Positions 17,790 through 28,000 of a DNA stretch of 64,000 bases are shown here, one piece after another; the first letter of the stretch is position 1, and the number at the start of each line of letters is the position of its first letter. Location of the stretch: assembly GCF_004138485.1 (NCBI RefSeq), contig NZ_ML142848.1, forward strand, positions 124,001 to 188,000, written 5' to 3'. Under the pieces are notes generated by a model. The model had not been told where the DNA came from. It was given only the letters and a program-made list of their open reading frames with translations, and ran no database searches. The translations under genes were made by a program, and so were the position numbers. The stretch is from Peristeroidobacter soli (GTDB lineage: Bacteria > Pseudomonadota > Gammaproteobacteria > Steroidobacterales > Steroidobacteraceae).

Positions 17790-17815
17790 GCGGGTGAGCC
17801 CATGCCCACCCGCCT
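17790..17815. terminator. Hairpin between convergent ridA-type and TonB receptor genes
   Basis: GGCGGGTG (17790-17797) and CACCCGCC (17808-17815) form a perfect 8-bp GC-rich stem with a 10-base loop. It sits in the 41-bp gap between two converging genes, as expected for a shared terminator. There is only a weak T-tract on either side. Confidence 0.55.
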
Positions 17816-17821
17816 TCGACC

Positions 17822-20395
17822 TCAGAACTTGTACGAGACCCTGCCGTAGTAATAACCGCCGTTGATGCCGAACGGCGAGAACGACGGGTATTGCGAAACC
17901 GCACCGTTGTCGCCATCACGGAACTGCACGGCGCGATAGGCATCGTTACGTTTCTCAGGCATCTCATCGAACAGATTGACCGCGCCCAGAGTCAACGTGA
18001 GGCCCGCCATCGCTTCCAGCGAGACCTCCAGATTGGTGATCGGCGTGACCCCGATGGTGGTTTCATAGAACATGATCTGACCGTTGGTGGCACCGCCGTC
18101 GTTTTCGAATTGCGACGACTCGCCGTAGATCACCTCACGCAGACTCACGGTCAGCCGCTCCCATCGGAACGTGCCGCCCAGATTCAGCACATATTCCGGG
18201 ACGGTATCCTGCAGGTCCGACAGCGCCACCTTGTCGAACAACGCCTGCGAGGTGCCCAGCTGCGGCGGCGTTGCCCGAATGGAAGTCACGTCCGTCTTGT
18301 TGTAAGTCGCGGTGGCGTTCCAATCGACCTGCATCGGGCCGTACTCCGTCCGATAGTCGAACACGAGGTCCGCGCCGCGCGTTCGCGTGGTCACGCCGTT
18401 GGTGAACAGGTTGATGCCGGTGTCGCCGCTGGCCGTGACTTCGGGGTCGAGAATGTTGCCGTTGGCGATGATGGCGTCGACGATGGCCTGCGAGAACAGC
18501 TCGCCGTCGATCGTGCCGTAGAAAGTACTGGTGGCGGCGATACGGTTGCGCACCTCCACCTCATAAACATCGAAGGTCAGCGACATACTGTCCATCGGCC
18601 GCATGACGAAGCCGAAGGAATAGTTGGTCGATTTCTCCGGCTGCAGCCCCGCCCCGAGACCGAGCAGCGCCGTCGCCGGCGAGTTCGGCGGCATCTGCAC
18701 GAACGCCGTCGTCGGTCCGACGTTGGTCGCGGAGTAGTACGACTCCGCCAGTGTCGGAGCACGAAAGCCGGTGCTGAACGTGCTGCGCAATGCGAACGAA
18801 GGCGCGAAGTCATAACGCACCGTCGCCTTGCCGACCGAGGTGTCGCCGAAGTCACTGTAATCTTCGTAGCGCCCGGCGATTCCGACCCGCAATCCCTCCA
18901 TCGGCTGGAGCGAGAAATCGACATAGCCGGCGACGTTGTCGCGATCGTAACTGCCCGCATCCGACAGACCGATGCCGGGGAAGGATTGACCGCCCTCGAG
19001 ATAGCGCGAAGCCGCATCGCCGGGCGATGCCTCCCAGGTTTCCTTGCGATACTCCGCGCCAAACGCGAAGTTCAACGGCCCGGCCATGCCGAGATCGAAG
19101 GTCTTGACCATGTCGAGGCTCGTCGTCCACTGGGACGCCGTGTAAGTGCCGTCATAGAAATCGGTCGGCGTGGCGCCCGTGGCGGCGAAGAGAGAAGCAT
19201 TGGCGCTGTCTCGTGTGAACATGTCGATCTCGTCCTTGCCATAGGTGGACGCGAGATCCCAGCGCCATTCACCGACGCCGCCCTGAATGCCCGCCGTGAT
19301 CTGATAGTCCGTCTCCTCGATTTCTTCCCGCGGATCGAAGCCATAGGGATACAGGTAGGTCACTTCACCCGTGTCGGGATCCGTGTGTGAAACGCGACTC
19401 GGCAGCCGGTAGTTTTCATAGGAGCCCGCGTTCTTCTCTCCCCAGGTACCGAAGGCATAAACCTCCGTGCTCTCGCCCACCATGATCCCGCTGTTGAACG
19501 ACGCCAGCTTCATGTCGTATTCGGCATCGCCGAATATGTTGTTCAGGTACGGGTAACCCTTGGCAAACGGCATGTTGGTGTTCGGAAACGTGCCACCGCT
19601 CGCGGGGTCCACGTTCGCCGGATTCACGACACGCGGATCGATCCCGCCGCGATCGGTATGCGCATGCTGCCGCGTTTCGCCCGAGATATTCAGAAACGAA
19701 TCGTCCGTGGGCGCCAGTCCGATGCTCCCTGAAATCGAATCGGTATCGCCATCGCCGGCGTAGTAGCCGCCATGCGTATAGCTGATGCCGCTGCCCGAAT
19801 CGTCCTTCTTGAGCTTGATATTGATCACGCCCGCGATGGCATCGGTACCGTACTGGGCCGCCGCCCCTTCGGTCAGCACCTCCAGATGATCGATCGACTC
19901 CACCGGAATGAAATTCAGATCGACGCCGGCGCCGCCCTGGTAGGGTCCGCCGAGAACCGCCAGGCTTGCGGTGGTGTGGCGGCGCTTGCCGTTTACCAGC
20001 ACCAGCACGTGATTCGGACTCAAGCCACGCAGCTTGGCCTGCAATGTCTGATTGGCCATGTCGCCGCCAAACGCCTGCGCAGTGAACGATGGCACTGTAT
20101 TGGCGAGAGCATTCATCAGATCCGGCTTGCCGGCGGATTCCAGTGCCGCCGCGTCCAGAACCTGCACCGGCGAAGAGCTTTCGACGGCCTTCATTCCCGA
20201 GACGCGCGATCCTGTGACGACGATTTCTTCTACTTTGTGCTTCTCGTCCGCGGCACCATCCGCGAGCGCCTGTGACACAGCGAGGGACAGGAGGGTACCG
20301 GTCAGTGCGACCGTTTTCGAATTGATCTTGTTGGAAACAGAGCTATCTGGCCAGCGGTGCGCGGCGTTGCGCCCCTTCGAGTGATTCATGTTCAT
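17822..20395 (-). CDS. TonB-dependent receptor (no STN domain)
   Basis: The 857-residue outer-membrane receptor has an extended N-terminus with signal peptide (LTGTLLSLAVSQALA), a TonB box (VEEIVVTGSRVSG), a plug domain (LRGLSPNHVLVLVNGKRRH; VLTEGAAAQYGTDAIAGVINI) and a beta-barrel ending FGINGGYYYGRVSYKF. The start at 20395 is supported by a perfect GGAGGT ribosome site at 20402-20407. It converges on the amine oxidase/cytochrome/RidA unit and could import the substrate that unit oxidises (inference from adjacency only). The receptor type is common in polymer- and peptide-scavenging Proteobacteria, and the ligand is not predictable. Confidence 0.92.
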   Translation of the reverse strand: MNMNHSKGRNAAHRWPDSSVSNKINSKTVALTGTLLSLAVSQALADGAADEKHKVEEIVVTGSRVSGMKAVESSSPVQVLDAAALESAGKPDLMNALANTVPSFTAQAFGGDMANQTLQAKLRGLSPNHVLVLVNGKRRHTTASLAVLGGPYQGGAGVDLNFIPVESIDHLEVLTEGAAAQYGTDAIAGVINIKLKKDDSGSGISYTHGGYYAGDGDTDSISGSIGLAPTDDSFLNISGETRQHAHTDRGGIDPRVVNPANVDPASGGTFPNTNMPFAKGYPYLNNIFGDAEYDMKLASFNSGIMVGESTEVYAFGTWGEKNAGSYENYRLPSRVSHTDPDTGEVTYLYPYGFDPREEIEETDYQITAGIQGGVGEWRWDLASTYGKDEIDMFTRDSANASLFAATGATPTDFYDGTYTASQWTTSLDMVKTFDLGMAGPLNFAFGAEYRKETWEASPGDAASRYLEGGQSFPGIGLSDAGSYDRDNVAGYVDFSLQPMEGLRVGIAGRYEDYSDFGDTSVGKATVRYDFAPSFALRSTFSTGFRAPTLAESYYSATNVGPTTAFVQMPPNSPATALLGLGAGLQPEKSTNYSFGFVMRPMDSMSLTFDVYEVEVRNRIAATSTFYGTIDGELFSQAIVDAIIANGNILDPEVTASGDTGINLFTNGVTTRTRGADLVFDYRTEYGPMQVDWNATATYNKTDVTSIRATPPQLGTSQALFDKVALSDLQDTVPEYVLNLGGTFRWERLTVSLREVIYGESSQFENDGGATNGQIMFYETTIGVTPITNLEVSLEAMAGLTLTLGAVNLFDEMPEKRNDAYRAVQFRDGDNGAVSQYPSFSPFGINGGYYYGRVSYKF

Positions 20396-20780
20396 GGCAT
20401 GACCTCCGAACAGGGGTGTTGAAAGCTGCTGTTGTTGCTCACGACCGCACGCCCGCCGTTCCTACCTTGGAACAGCTCATTCAGCATGCCCGCATCAACA
20501 GCGCACGGGAAAGGTTGCAATAAGCCGGCCAGAGGGCTGACCGGCCGTCGTCACATGACGATCCGAGCCGCATCGACATCCGGCGCCGCGGCTCGACGTC
20601 GCAAATGTTTCATGAACTTACATTTGATCGTCGCTTGAAAAATCGTGACATCGGCAAGCGTCACGACCGATATGCGCAGGCGACCGGTGTGGTGCAGAGC
20701 CCTTGTTTGGTGCTCTGGCGTGAGTCGATCGGCCGCGCGCCTGCCCGATCCTGGCGCGCGGCCGTTTATTCATAATCCTG
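20396..20780. other. Intergenic region upstream of TonB receptor and after the S9 peptidase operon
   Basis: This 385-bp stretch has no gene I can support. It contains the receptor promoter region, a small stem CGTGAC/GTCACG (about 20644-20665) and the strong hairpin at 20730-20764. A 56-codon plus-strand open frame (20605-20775) was considered and not accepted. No lasso-type precursor peptide was recognised in it. Confidence 0.5.
20730..20764. terminator. Strong GC-rich hairpin at the end of the S9 peptidase operon
   Basis: CGGCCGCGCGCC (20730-20741) and GGCGCGCGGCCG (20753-20764) form a perfect 12-bp stem with an 11-base loop. It begins 16 bp after the stop codon of the minus-strand peptidase gene, so it likely ends that operon. 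The only T-rich tail (TTTATT, 20765-20770) is on the plus strand, where no gene precedes it. Confidence 0.6.
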
Positions 20781-22847
20781 CTATCGGGCCGAGCTCAGCT
20801 GCTGCTGACGCAAGGCACGCCAGCGCTGATATTGATCGGCCTTGTCCTTTGCCGAATCTTCCTTATCGTTGAGCCAGAAGTTGAACCAGTCGATGGTGCG
20901 TTCGGCCACGGCCAGCTTGTGTTGCGGCTGCCATTTGATGTGATACTCGCCTGGAAACACATAGGTCTCGACCGGCTTGTTGGCATCCTTCAATGCCACA
21001 TAAGTCGGCAGCCCCATCAGCAGTTCGCTGTCCGCCACCTGAATCAGCACGGGCGCACGAACCTTGTCCGCGTTGAAGGCCAGCGACATGGGCTGCCAAC
21101 GTTCCATCAGCTGCTGGGGACTGGTCGCCTGTAACATCGAGTACAGGAACTCTCGCATCCAGGAATTCACGGACAGCTGATAGACATACGGCGACCAGCT
21201 GCCGCTGTGCGCCACGGCGGCGAAACGATTCGAGTTGAACAACGCGAACTCGACGGTTTCCGCGCCGTCGCTCAGGCCGGTGAGACCGACACGTGACGCA
21301 TCGATGATGCCGCGCTCGGACAGTTTGTCGATGACGATCTCCAAGGCCGTCAGCGCGGTCTTGCGCTCACGCGCATCCTCCCATTCCCTGGCCTCGGACT
21401 GACCGACCTTTTTCGGTTCGAATTTCTTCATCGCCCCCCAGTCTTCCGGCCGGTCGAAGCTGAGCACGGCGAATCCCGCGGCAGCCAGCGGATAAATGGG
21501 ATATTCCTCGCCTACTCCACCGCGCAGAAAGCCCTTCGATCGATACTGCACGATCACCAGCGGCAGACGCTTGCCCTGCGGATGATTCGGCGGCAACACC
21601 AGGTGACCGAAGGTCGGGTTGCCGTAGGCGTCGTGCCATTCGATTTTTTCGACGCTGCCGAGCTCGAATGCAGCCAATCCCGGGTTCGGATCGAACACCG
21701 TTTGCAGTTTTCCATCGCGCAACGAGATCGATACGAGCTTGCGTGGCGTCGTCGCCGTCTCGTGCAGACAAACGGCACGACCGCTTCTCACATCGCAGGC
21801 GTCGATGACGCCGTCGAGGTGATAGATCCGTCGCACTTTGCTCGCACCCGGGCGCCATGCCGACAACGTCAGTTCACTGTACGCGTGCCCTTCACGATTC
21901 AGCAGGATGATTTCGTCGCCGTGCCACCAGAACGCCTTCAGCTGCCCATGACATTCCGGCGCACCACAACGCTTGCCATCGGCGAACAGGGTCAGCTCGG
22001 CCGCGAAGCCCGGGCTTTCGACCGGAGTCTCGTTCTCGAACCAGGCGAAACGCTTGCCCGATGCATCCGGTGTCACCTTCTGAATGACCCGCTCGGACGC
22101 CACGCCAGGAGGACGGATCGCCGGCTGCTTTGAGGTTGCGGTATCGAGGCGCTCTTGCTTGCTGGCAACATCGACGACCCACGCCGTCGGCGTGCACTTC
22201 TGCGATGCCGGCTGTGGGACGTCCCAGCCATCTTCAGTACACGCAAACCACAATGGCACATTACTGTTGTCGGGCACCCAGCGATCGTCGAGCAGGATGC
22301 CGCGATCGCCTTCCTCCTGCTCGGTGCGAGCCATCATGGAGCGATCGCGCCCCACCTTGAACTCGATGGCCTGGCCGTCCGCGCTCCAGTTGAAGTCGAG
22401 CACATCGGCTGGGTTGTGCGTGACCTGCTCCTGCAGAGACCCATCCGCGCGACTGCGCCACACTTGCACGTGACTATTGTCCTTGCGCAGATACGCGACC
22501 CACTGACCATCGGGAGACCACTTCCCCACAGGCGTTGCGCGCGAGCCGTTGATGCGACCGAGCGGGCTCGGATTCAACATCACCTCACCCCCCGCGCCGA
22601 TATGCACCGGCGCGGCGCCGTTGACGGCCGCTACGTACCAATCGAGCTTATAAGTCCGCGCGGCGAAGTCTGCCTGCTGAATTTGAATCGCGACCGACTG
22701 CCCATCCGGCGACAGCGCCAGCGCTCCGTTGTAACCCCCGATCTGCTTCATCGACAGCAAGTCGGCCGAGGTGAATGGCTGTTTCGCCGCCGCCGCATGA
22801 CTGGCAACGATGGCCACCCACAGAATCGAACACTTCATCGAACGCAT
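20781..22847 (-). CDS. S9 peptidase, lasso-peptide-isopeptidase-like (Atxe2-type)
   Basis: This is a prolyl-oligopeptidase-family enzyme: signal peptide, a beta-propeller over about residues 25-400 (repeated SPDGQ motifs), then a C-terminal alpha/beta hydrolase domain. The nucleophile serine is in TGLSDGAE (S526), with E608 (VADSELLMG) and H636 (GEYHIKWQP) as the likely partners. The C-terminal signature DWFNFWLNDKED...DQYQRW is what I associate with Atxe2-type lasso-peptide isopeptidases, which open the isopeptide ring of threaded peptides. It is the last gene of the FecI-FecR-TonB operon, 3 bp after a second related S9 gene. No lasso biosynthesis genes are present. A general oligopeptidase role remains possible. 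Confidence 0.78.
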   Translation of the reverse strand: MRSMKCSILWVAIVASHAAAAKQPFTSADLLSMKQIGGYNGALALSPDGQSVAIQIQQADFAARTYKLDWYVAAVNGAAPVHIGAGGEVMLNPSPLGRINGSRATPVGKWSPDGQWVAYLRKDNSHVQVWRSRADGSLQEQVTHNPADVLDFNWSADGQAIEFKVGRDRSMMARTEQEEGDRGILLDDRWVPDNSNVPLWFACTEDGWDVPQPASQKCTPTAWVVDVASKQERLDTATSKQPAIRPPGVASERVIQKVTPDASGKRFAWFENETPVESPGFAAELTLFADGKRCGAPECHGQLKAFWWHGDEIILLNREGHAYSELTLSAWRPGASKVRRIYHLDGVIDACDVRSGRAVCLHETATTPRKLVSISLRDGKLQTVFDPNPGLAAFELGSVEKIEWHDAYGNPTFGHLVLPPNHPQGKRLPLVIVQYRSKGFLRGGVGEEYPIYPLAAAGFAVLSFDRPEDWGAMKKFEPKKVGQSEAREWEDARERKTALTALEIVIDKLSERGIIDASRVGLTGLSDGAETVEFALFNSNRFAAVAHSGSWSPYVYQLSVNSWMREFLYSMLQATSPQQLMERWQPMSLAFNADKVRAPVLIQVADSELLMGLPTYVALKDANKPVETYVFPGEYHIKWQPQHKLAVAERTIDWFNFWLNDKEDSAKDKADQYQRWRALRQQQLSSAR

Positions 22848-22850
22848 GCC

Positions 22851-25067
22851 TCAGCTCCCGGAATTCTGATTCTTGGCGCGCCACTCGCGGGCCATTGCAT
22901 CCCACCGTGCGTATTGATCGCTCTTGTCCGGCGACGCATCGCGCTTGCCGATCAGCCAATAGTTGAACCAGTCGAAGCTGCGATTCATGGCCGCCGCGCG
23001 CCGCTGCGGGTGCCAGAAGATGTGCGACTCGTCGGGAAAGAACACGAACTCGTTCGGGACCTTTGCCAGACGCAGCATCATGTGCAGCTCCAGCCCGAAC
23101 ATCGACGAGCGCGCCGCCGACTGCTGCAGCATGGCGCCGGAGAATTGATCGACACGAAACACCGCCGAATGTTTACGGTAGTTCTCGACCGCGCGCGGGT
23201 CGTATGGCGAGCCGCCAAACATGCCCTGATACAAACCCACATAGTTGTCGGTGCCGCCCGCCCAGTAGCCGGAAGGCATCCAACCGCCCGCGTCGCCGTT
23301 GGCGCCCGCTTTGAACAGCTTCGAGTGGCTCATTGCGTACTCGACCACTTCGCAGCCGCGGCTGTAGCCCGCGATGCCTGCCTGATTCGCATCGACGATG
23401 CCCGCATCGGCTGCCCACTGCACCGCTGCCTCGATACCCTCCAACGGCTCGACGTTCTTATAGAACTGCATCGCTTCGACGTTGGCATCGCCGCCATCGG
23501 TGTGCAGGAACTTGTCGCGGGACTGGCGTGTACGGGCGTTGCTGATTGGATCGTTCACCGAGAGCACGACATAACCCGACTCCGCGAACACTTGCACCGG
23601 CGCCTCCGCCTGGAAGCCGTAGTAAGCGAAGCGATTGCGCGCATCGCCGCCATGGGTGACGACCATGACGGGATATTTCTTGCCACTCACAAAGTTGCGA
23701 GGATAGGTGACGTAGCCGTCGCTCACGCCACCGGACTTGCCCGTCCATTCACGACGCTCGCTCTTCAGCGGCTCGATCTCTTCGAGCGCGGCGTTGGGCT
23801 TCGCGATGGTTTTGACTTCGCCTCGGCTCGGCGACACCGCGACCAGCTGTTGTGGCTCAGTGAGCGATTCGCGAACGCATGCGCCGTATTCGAGATTCTG
23901 GCTGAACACGCAGTTGGAGAAATGATCCCGCCGCTGCGACCACTTCGAATTCGCCGCCACGTTGGGAAACAGCACCAGGCCATCGTGATCTCGATAAGTC
24001 ACGCCGAGCACGGCGCGGTCGCCAGCGGCATTCCACGAGGAACCTACGCGGCTGCTGAGCCGCGAGTAGTCCACCGGTCCATGATCCTTCAACACCTTGC
24101 CGGACACGTCCAGATGAACGAGCCGCTTGCCGTTCGCCTCGTCTCTGACCGTGACGAAGCTTTGCCCATTCGGCAGCGGCGAGGCATACAGCGCTTCCAA
24201 CGCCGCGGCATTCGGAACGCGCTCCACCTTGCCGCTGGCAAGATCGATTGCCATGCGAACGAAGTCGCGCCGGCCGCCATTGGTGCTCTCCGAATCGGAG
24301 TACTGCAAACGCTTGCCATCGCTGGACCAGGCCACCGAATCGCGGGAGAAGCGCAGGAAATCGTCCATGGCGCTGGCAGGCACATGGGCCAGCAAGCGAT
24401 CTTCCGTCGGCCGCCACAATCGCAGCTCGGTGCCGTCCATCGCGCTCATGTCCTTGCCGAACGCCAGGCTCGTCATGGTCGCGGAGTTGTAGACCACGCC
24501 GGCGTTGGTGACGGCCTGCTGCTCGGCGGGCGATCTGAGTCGCAGCTTCGCATACCACAGCGCCGAGCCATCGGGCGACCAGGCATAGGAAACGACGCCG
24601 GTCTGACGCGACTCGTCATGCGCGCTTTGTAACATTCCGCCGAAGCCACCGACGGGCGCGGTTCGCTCGGTCACGATGAGCGGTCGGGTCCCGCCCCGGT
24701 CATCGATCTCATAGAGCTGGACGCCTTGGCCCAGATCCGCGCGAACCGTCCACCGATCGGTGCCGGGGCGTGGCGAAACATCGTCCATGTAGGCCGTGTC
24801 CAGAATCTTTCGCGCGGCCGAGCTGCCATCGGCCGGCACGACGTAGAGACTGAAACGAGTGTCGCCCCGCTCCACCGAGCTTTGTCTGAACACGAACGCC
24901 ACCCGCCGCCGTTGCTCGTCCAGCGTGGTGCTCGTGATCTGACCGGTCTCGACGATGTCACGGATCGTCCAGCTCCTCGTGCCGCCCGCAGGGCCTGCCG
25001 CGTGGCCGGAACCGACGACAAAAACCGAGCACAGCGCCACCATCCAGGCGCAGCGATTTGCTTGCAT
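22851..25067 (-). CDS. S9 peptidase, second lasso-isopeptidase-like paralogue
   Basis: This is a diverged paralogue of the downstream gene, with signal peptide (MQANRCAWMVALCSVFVVGSGHA), beta-propeller and hydrolase domain. The nucleophile motif is AGYSRGCE (S569). H682 lies in PDESHIFWHP, and an acidic residue in SMFGLELHMM (E660) is the likely third member. The C-terminus FDWFNYWLIGKRD...DQYARWDAM repeats the isopeptidase-type ending. It is 738 residues against 688 for its neighbour. A GAGGA ribosome site precedes ATG 25067, which lies 28 bp after the TonB receptor stop. Two tandem enzymes with different nucleophile contexts suggest different substrates or successive steps. Confidence 0.76.
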   Translation of the reverse strand: MQANRCAWMVALCSVFVVGSGHAAGPAGGTRSWTIRDIVETGQITSTTLDEQRRRVAFVFRQSSVERGDTRFSLYVVPADGSSAARKILDTAYMDDVSPRPGTDRWTVRADLGQGVQLYEIDDRGGTRPLIVTERTAPVGGFGGMLQSAHDESRQTGVVSYAWSPDGSALWYAKLRLRSPAEQQAVTNAGVVYNSATMTSLAFGKDMSAMDGTELRLWRPTEDRLLAHVPASAMDDFLRFSRDSVAWSSDGKRLQYSDSESTNGGRRDFVRMAIDLASGKVERVPNAAALEALYASPLPNGQSFVTVRDEANGKRLVHLDVSGKVLKDHGPVDYSRLSSRVGSSWNAAGDRAVLGVTYRDHDGLVLFPNVAANSKWSQRRDHFSNCVFSQNLEYGACVRESLTEPQQLVAVSPSRGEVKTIAKPNAALEEIEPLKSERREWTGKSGGVSDGYVTYPRNFVSGKKYPVMVVTHGGDARNRFAYYGFQAEAPVQVFAESGYVVLSVNDPISNARTRQSRDKFLHTDGGDANVEAMQFYKNVEPLEGIEAAVQWAADAGIVDANQAGIAGYSRGCEVVEYAMSHSKLFKAGANGDAGGWMPSGYWAGGTDNYVGLYQGMFGGSPYDPRAVENYRKHSAVFRVDQFSGAMLQQSAARSSMFGLELHMMLRLAKVPNEFVFFPDESHIFWHPQRRAAAMNRSFDWFNYWLIGKRDASPDKSDQYARWDAMAREWRAKNQNSGS

Positions 25068-25095
25068 GGGAAAGTCCTCGAAGAAGAGCGGCCGG

Positions 25096-28000
25096 TTAGA
25101 GCTTCAGCCCGGCCTGGAGATAGATGAATCGACCGCGGATGTCGTACTGCGTCGGGTCGTAACCCACCGAGCCACGGTTATAGGAATAGTCGGGCAGACG
25201 GTTGAACAGGTTCACCGCGCCGACCGTCACGTAGGCCTGCTCCATGACGGAACCGGACCAGCCCAGCGCCTTGCCCACTTGCAGCTTGGCGTTGATATCG
25301 AACACGGCGAAGTCGCCGAGCTTGCGCTTGGACGGATCGTAATCCTCGTACTCACCGACGTAGCGAGCCACCAGCGTCGCCTGCAGCAGCGACGTGTTCC
25401 AGCCAAGCGATGCCGAACCTTTCCAGTTGGGCGCAAAGAAGCTGGCGGTCGCTTTACCCGCCCGATTCTGCACCGGCACGCCGGGCACCAGCCCGGTGTC
25501 GTACTTATATATGTAGGACGCGGACACGCTGGGCACGAACTCGCCCAGGCGCGTACGCACACGCCAGCTTGCCCCAGTATCCACACCCGCCAGATCGAAC
25601 GTGCCGAAGTTCAGATAGATGTTGCGGAACTCCGTGATGCGACCGGGGTAGCCGTTGGCAATGTCCTGCGGCGTCGGCTGTGAGCGTACGACATAGCCGG
25701 GGAACAGTTCTTCATTGGCAATGACCACGCTCTGGTTGAGCAGGTTCGCGTAGTTCTCGATCTTGGTGGTCCAATGCGTCGCCAGCAGCTCGAATCCCGG
25801 TAACGCCGCCGGCGTGAATACGAAGCCCGCGCTGGTGGAGTAACCGGTCATCGCGTCCAGATCGGGATTGCCGCCCGTGTAGTACCTCGCGGCGTAAGCT
25901 TCGTTGCCGCGACGGCTGTCAGTCAGTGTCGATTGGGTCGAGACCGTCGGCGAGAACAGCTGATACAACCGCGGCGGCTTGTACGCCTCGCTATACGCCG
26001 CTCGCAACAGCAGCGACTCGTGGGGCCGCACTTCGACACCGAATTGCGTCGACAGCTCACTGCCGAAGTCGCTGTAGTCGTCGAAGCGAACCGCGCCGGT
26101 CAATGCGAGCCGGGCCGCGTTGCCGCCTTCGCCCGGTCCGATCAACGGCACGCGCACTTCGCTGAACAGCGCATAGTTGTCGCGGTCACCGCCGAAGGTG
26201 GTGATGTAGTAGTTGTAGAACAGCTTGCTACGCTCGACCTCCGCGCCGAACGACGCTTGAACCGCACCGGCACCGAAGTCGAACAACGGCCCGCTGATGA
26301 ATCCCGTGACCGAAGTGAGATCCGAGGTCAGCTCGTTGACCAGCGTCATCAAGCCATACGGCTTCAGTTCATCCAGGGTCCAGTGACGATCGGAGAAAAC
26401 ATTCAGCGCGGTGGCCGGATTGGAATCGGCCAGCGCCTCCGCGAAGCGCGGCTCCGCGTTGGGGTCGAACACCGGGCCTTCATCGGTCGTGTCCTTGCCC
26501 TTGGTATAGGTCCCCGCCACTTCCCAGCGCCATGCGCCGATGTCGCCACGCAGGCCCAGCGCCGCGCGACCGTACTCCTGCTTCAAGCAGTAGCAAAAGC
26601 CCTCGTCGGTACGAAACACGTGATCGACGCCGATATCCACGCCGAACGGATTGAAGGCGTTCGAGGCCGGCACCCGATAGGCTTGATGCATGAAGATCGG
26701 ATAGTCCATTTCCTCCGACTCGTAGCGGGAATACATCGCCTCGCCGAACAGCTCCACGTTGGGTGTCACGTCGAATGTTCCATACAGCATCGCGCTGGTC
26801 GACTCCGTGGCGGGAATCACCGAGGAGTAGCGATAGAAGCCCATGTCCCGCTGCAACGTTCCCGCGGTGGCGGCGAAATCGGCCGGCGTCAAGCCAATGC
26901 CATCGGTGCCCACCGGAATCGCGGCAAAGCGCGAGTTCAGGCCCGGCAGATTGGAGCCGTCGCGTGAATAAACATTGCCCGGCATGCCATAGGTCACGGC
27001 ATAAACGTGACCGCCATAGCGCGAGTAATCCGTGTCCGCTGTGATCGCGCGCTCCGAGCCCCACAATACGGAGTTCTTGGAATACGACCCCATGAATGAC
27101 AGCGAGCCGCGTGAGAATGTCTTGCCCATCGCGAAGCTGAATCGCTGCTCATCGTAGCCATCGGCACTGCCATAGCGCGCATCGACTTCGGCGCCATCGA
27201 AATCTGTCTTGAGAATGATGTTGACGACGCCTGCGAGCGCATCGCCGCCGTAGATCGCGGACGATCCCGAAGGCAACAGCTCGATACGCTCCACCGCGGA
27301 CAGCGGCAGAACGTTGAGATTGGTGATGCCGCTGCTCGCTTGAAACGGCGTGCCGGCCAAGCGGCGACCATTCAGCAACACCAGCGCCGTTCCGGACGGC
27401 AAGCCACGCAGTTGCACGGTCTGGCTGCCGCGTCCAGATTGAAACGGCGCCGTGGTCGATTGCACCGACACCTCGGGCATTTGATTGAGCGCCTGCGCCA
27501 CACTCGTCGCGCCGCTGCTGTCGATCTCCGCACGACTCATGATTTTCACGGGCACCGGTTGTTGCTGACGTGTCGTCGACAGACGCGAACCGGTAACGAC
27601 CAGCTCTTCCACTTCGCTGTAGCGCGGACTGTTCGTCTCCTGCTTACCGCTGGCGCTCTGCCTGGCCTCGGAGGAGAACTCCGCCTGTGCAATCCGCAGA
27701 CGCTGCCAGACCGTCGGCGACTCGACCGGCGCATCCTCGGGCGCGCTCAGCGACAGGAAGGAGATCTGATCGGGCAGCATGCCCGTGCTCGGCAACTCGA
27801 TCTGCGTCGGGGCCGGCACGATGGTGATGGTCTTGTCATCGACCTTGCGATGAACCAGCCCGGTGCCCCGTAACAACTCGGTCAGCGCTTCTTCAGGCGT
27901 CAGATCGCCGGCGATGCCCGACGTGTTCAAGCCACGCACGAACTCGGGACGATAGACGATCTGAAAATCGCGCTGCTTGGCGAGGGTCTGCAACGCCGGC

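Noticed and set aside
20605-20775. A 56-codon plus-strand open frame considered as a lasso-type precursor or small protein
   Set aside because: It has no ribosome site, its 3' end lies in the terminator-like hairpin, and no core with Gly at position 1 and Asp/Glu at 7-9 preceded by the usual leader Thr can be read from it.
22155-24632. An 825-codon open frame on the plus strand opposite the S9 peptidase genes
   Set aside because: Its translation is rich in Arg, His and Ala with no domain, and it mirrors two genes with clear family motifs on the minus strand. Long antisense frames are expected in GC-rich DNA. The same applies to the long frames opposite the TonB receptors (41847-43904, 17891-19390, 1197-2027).
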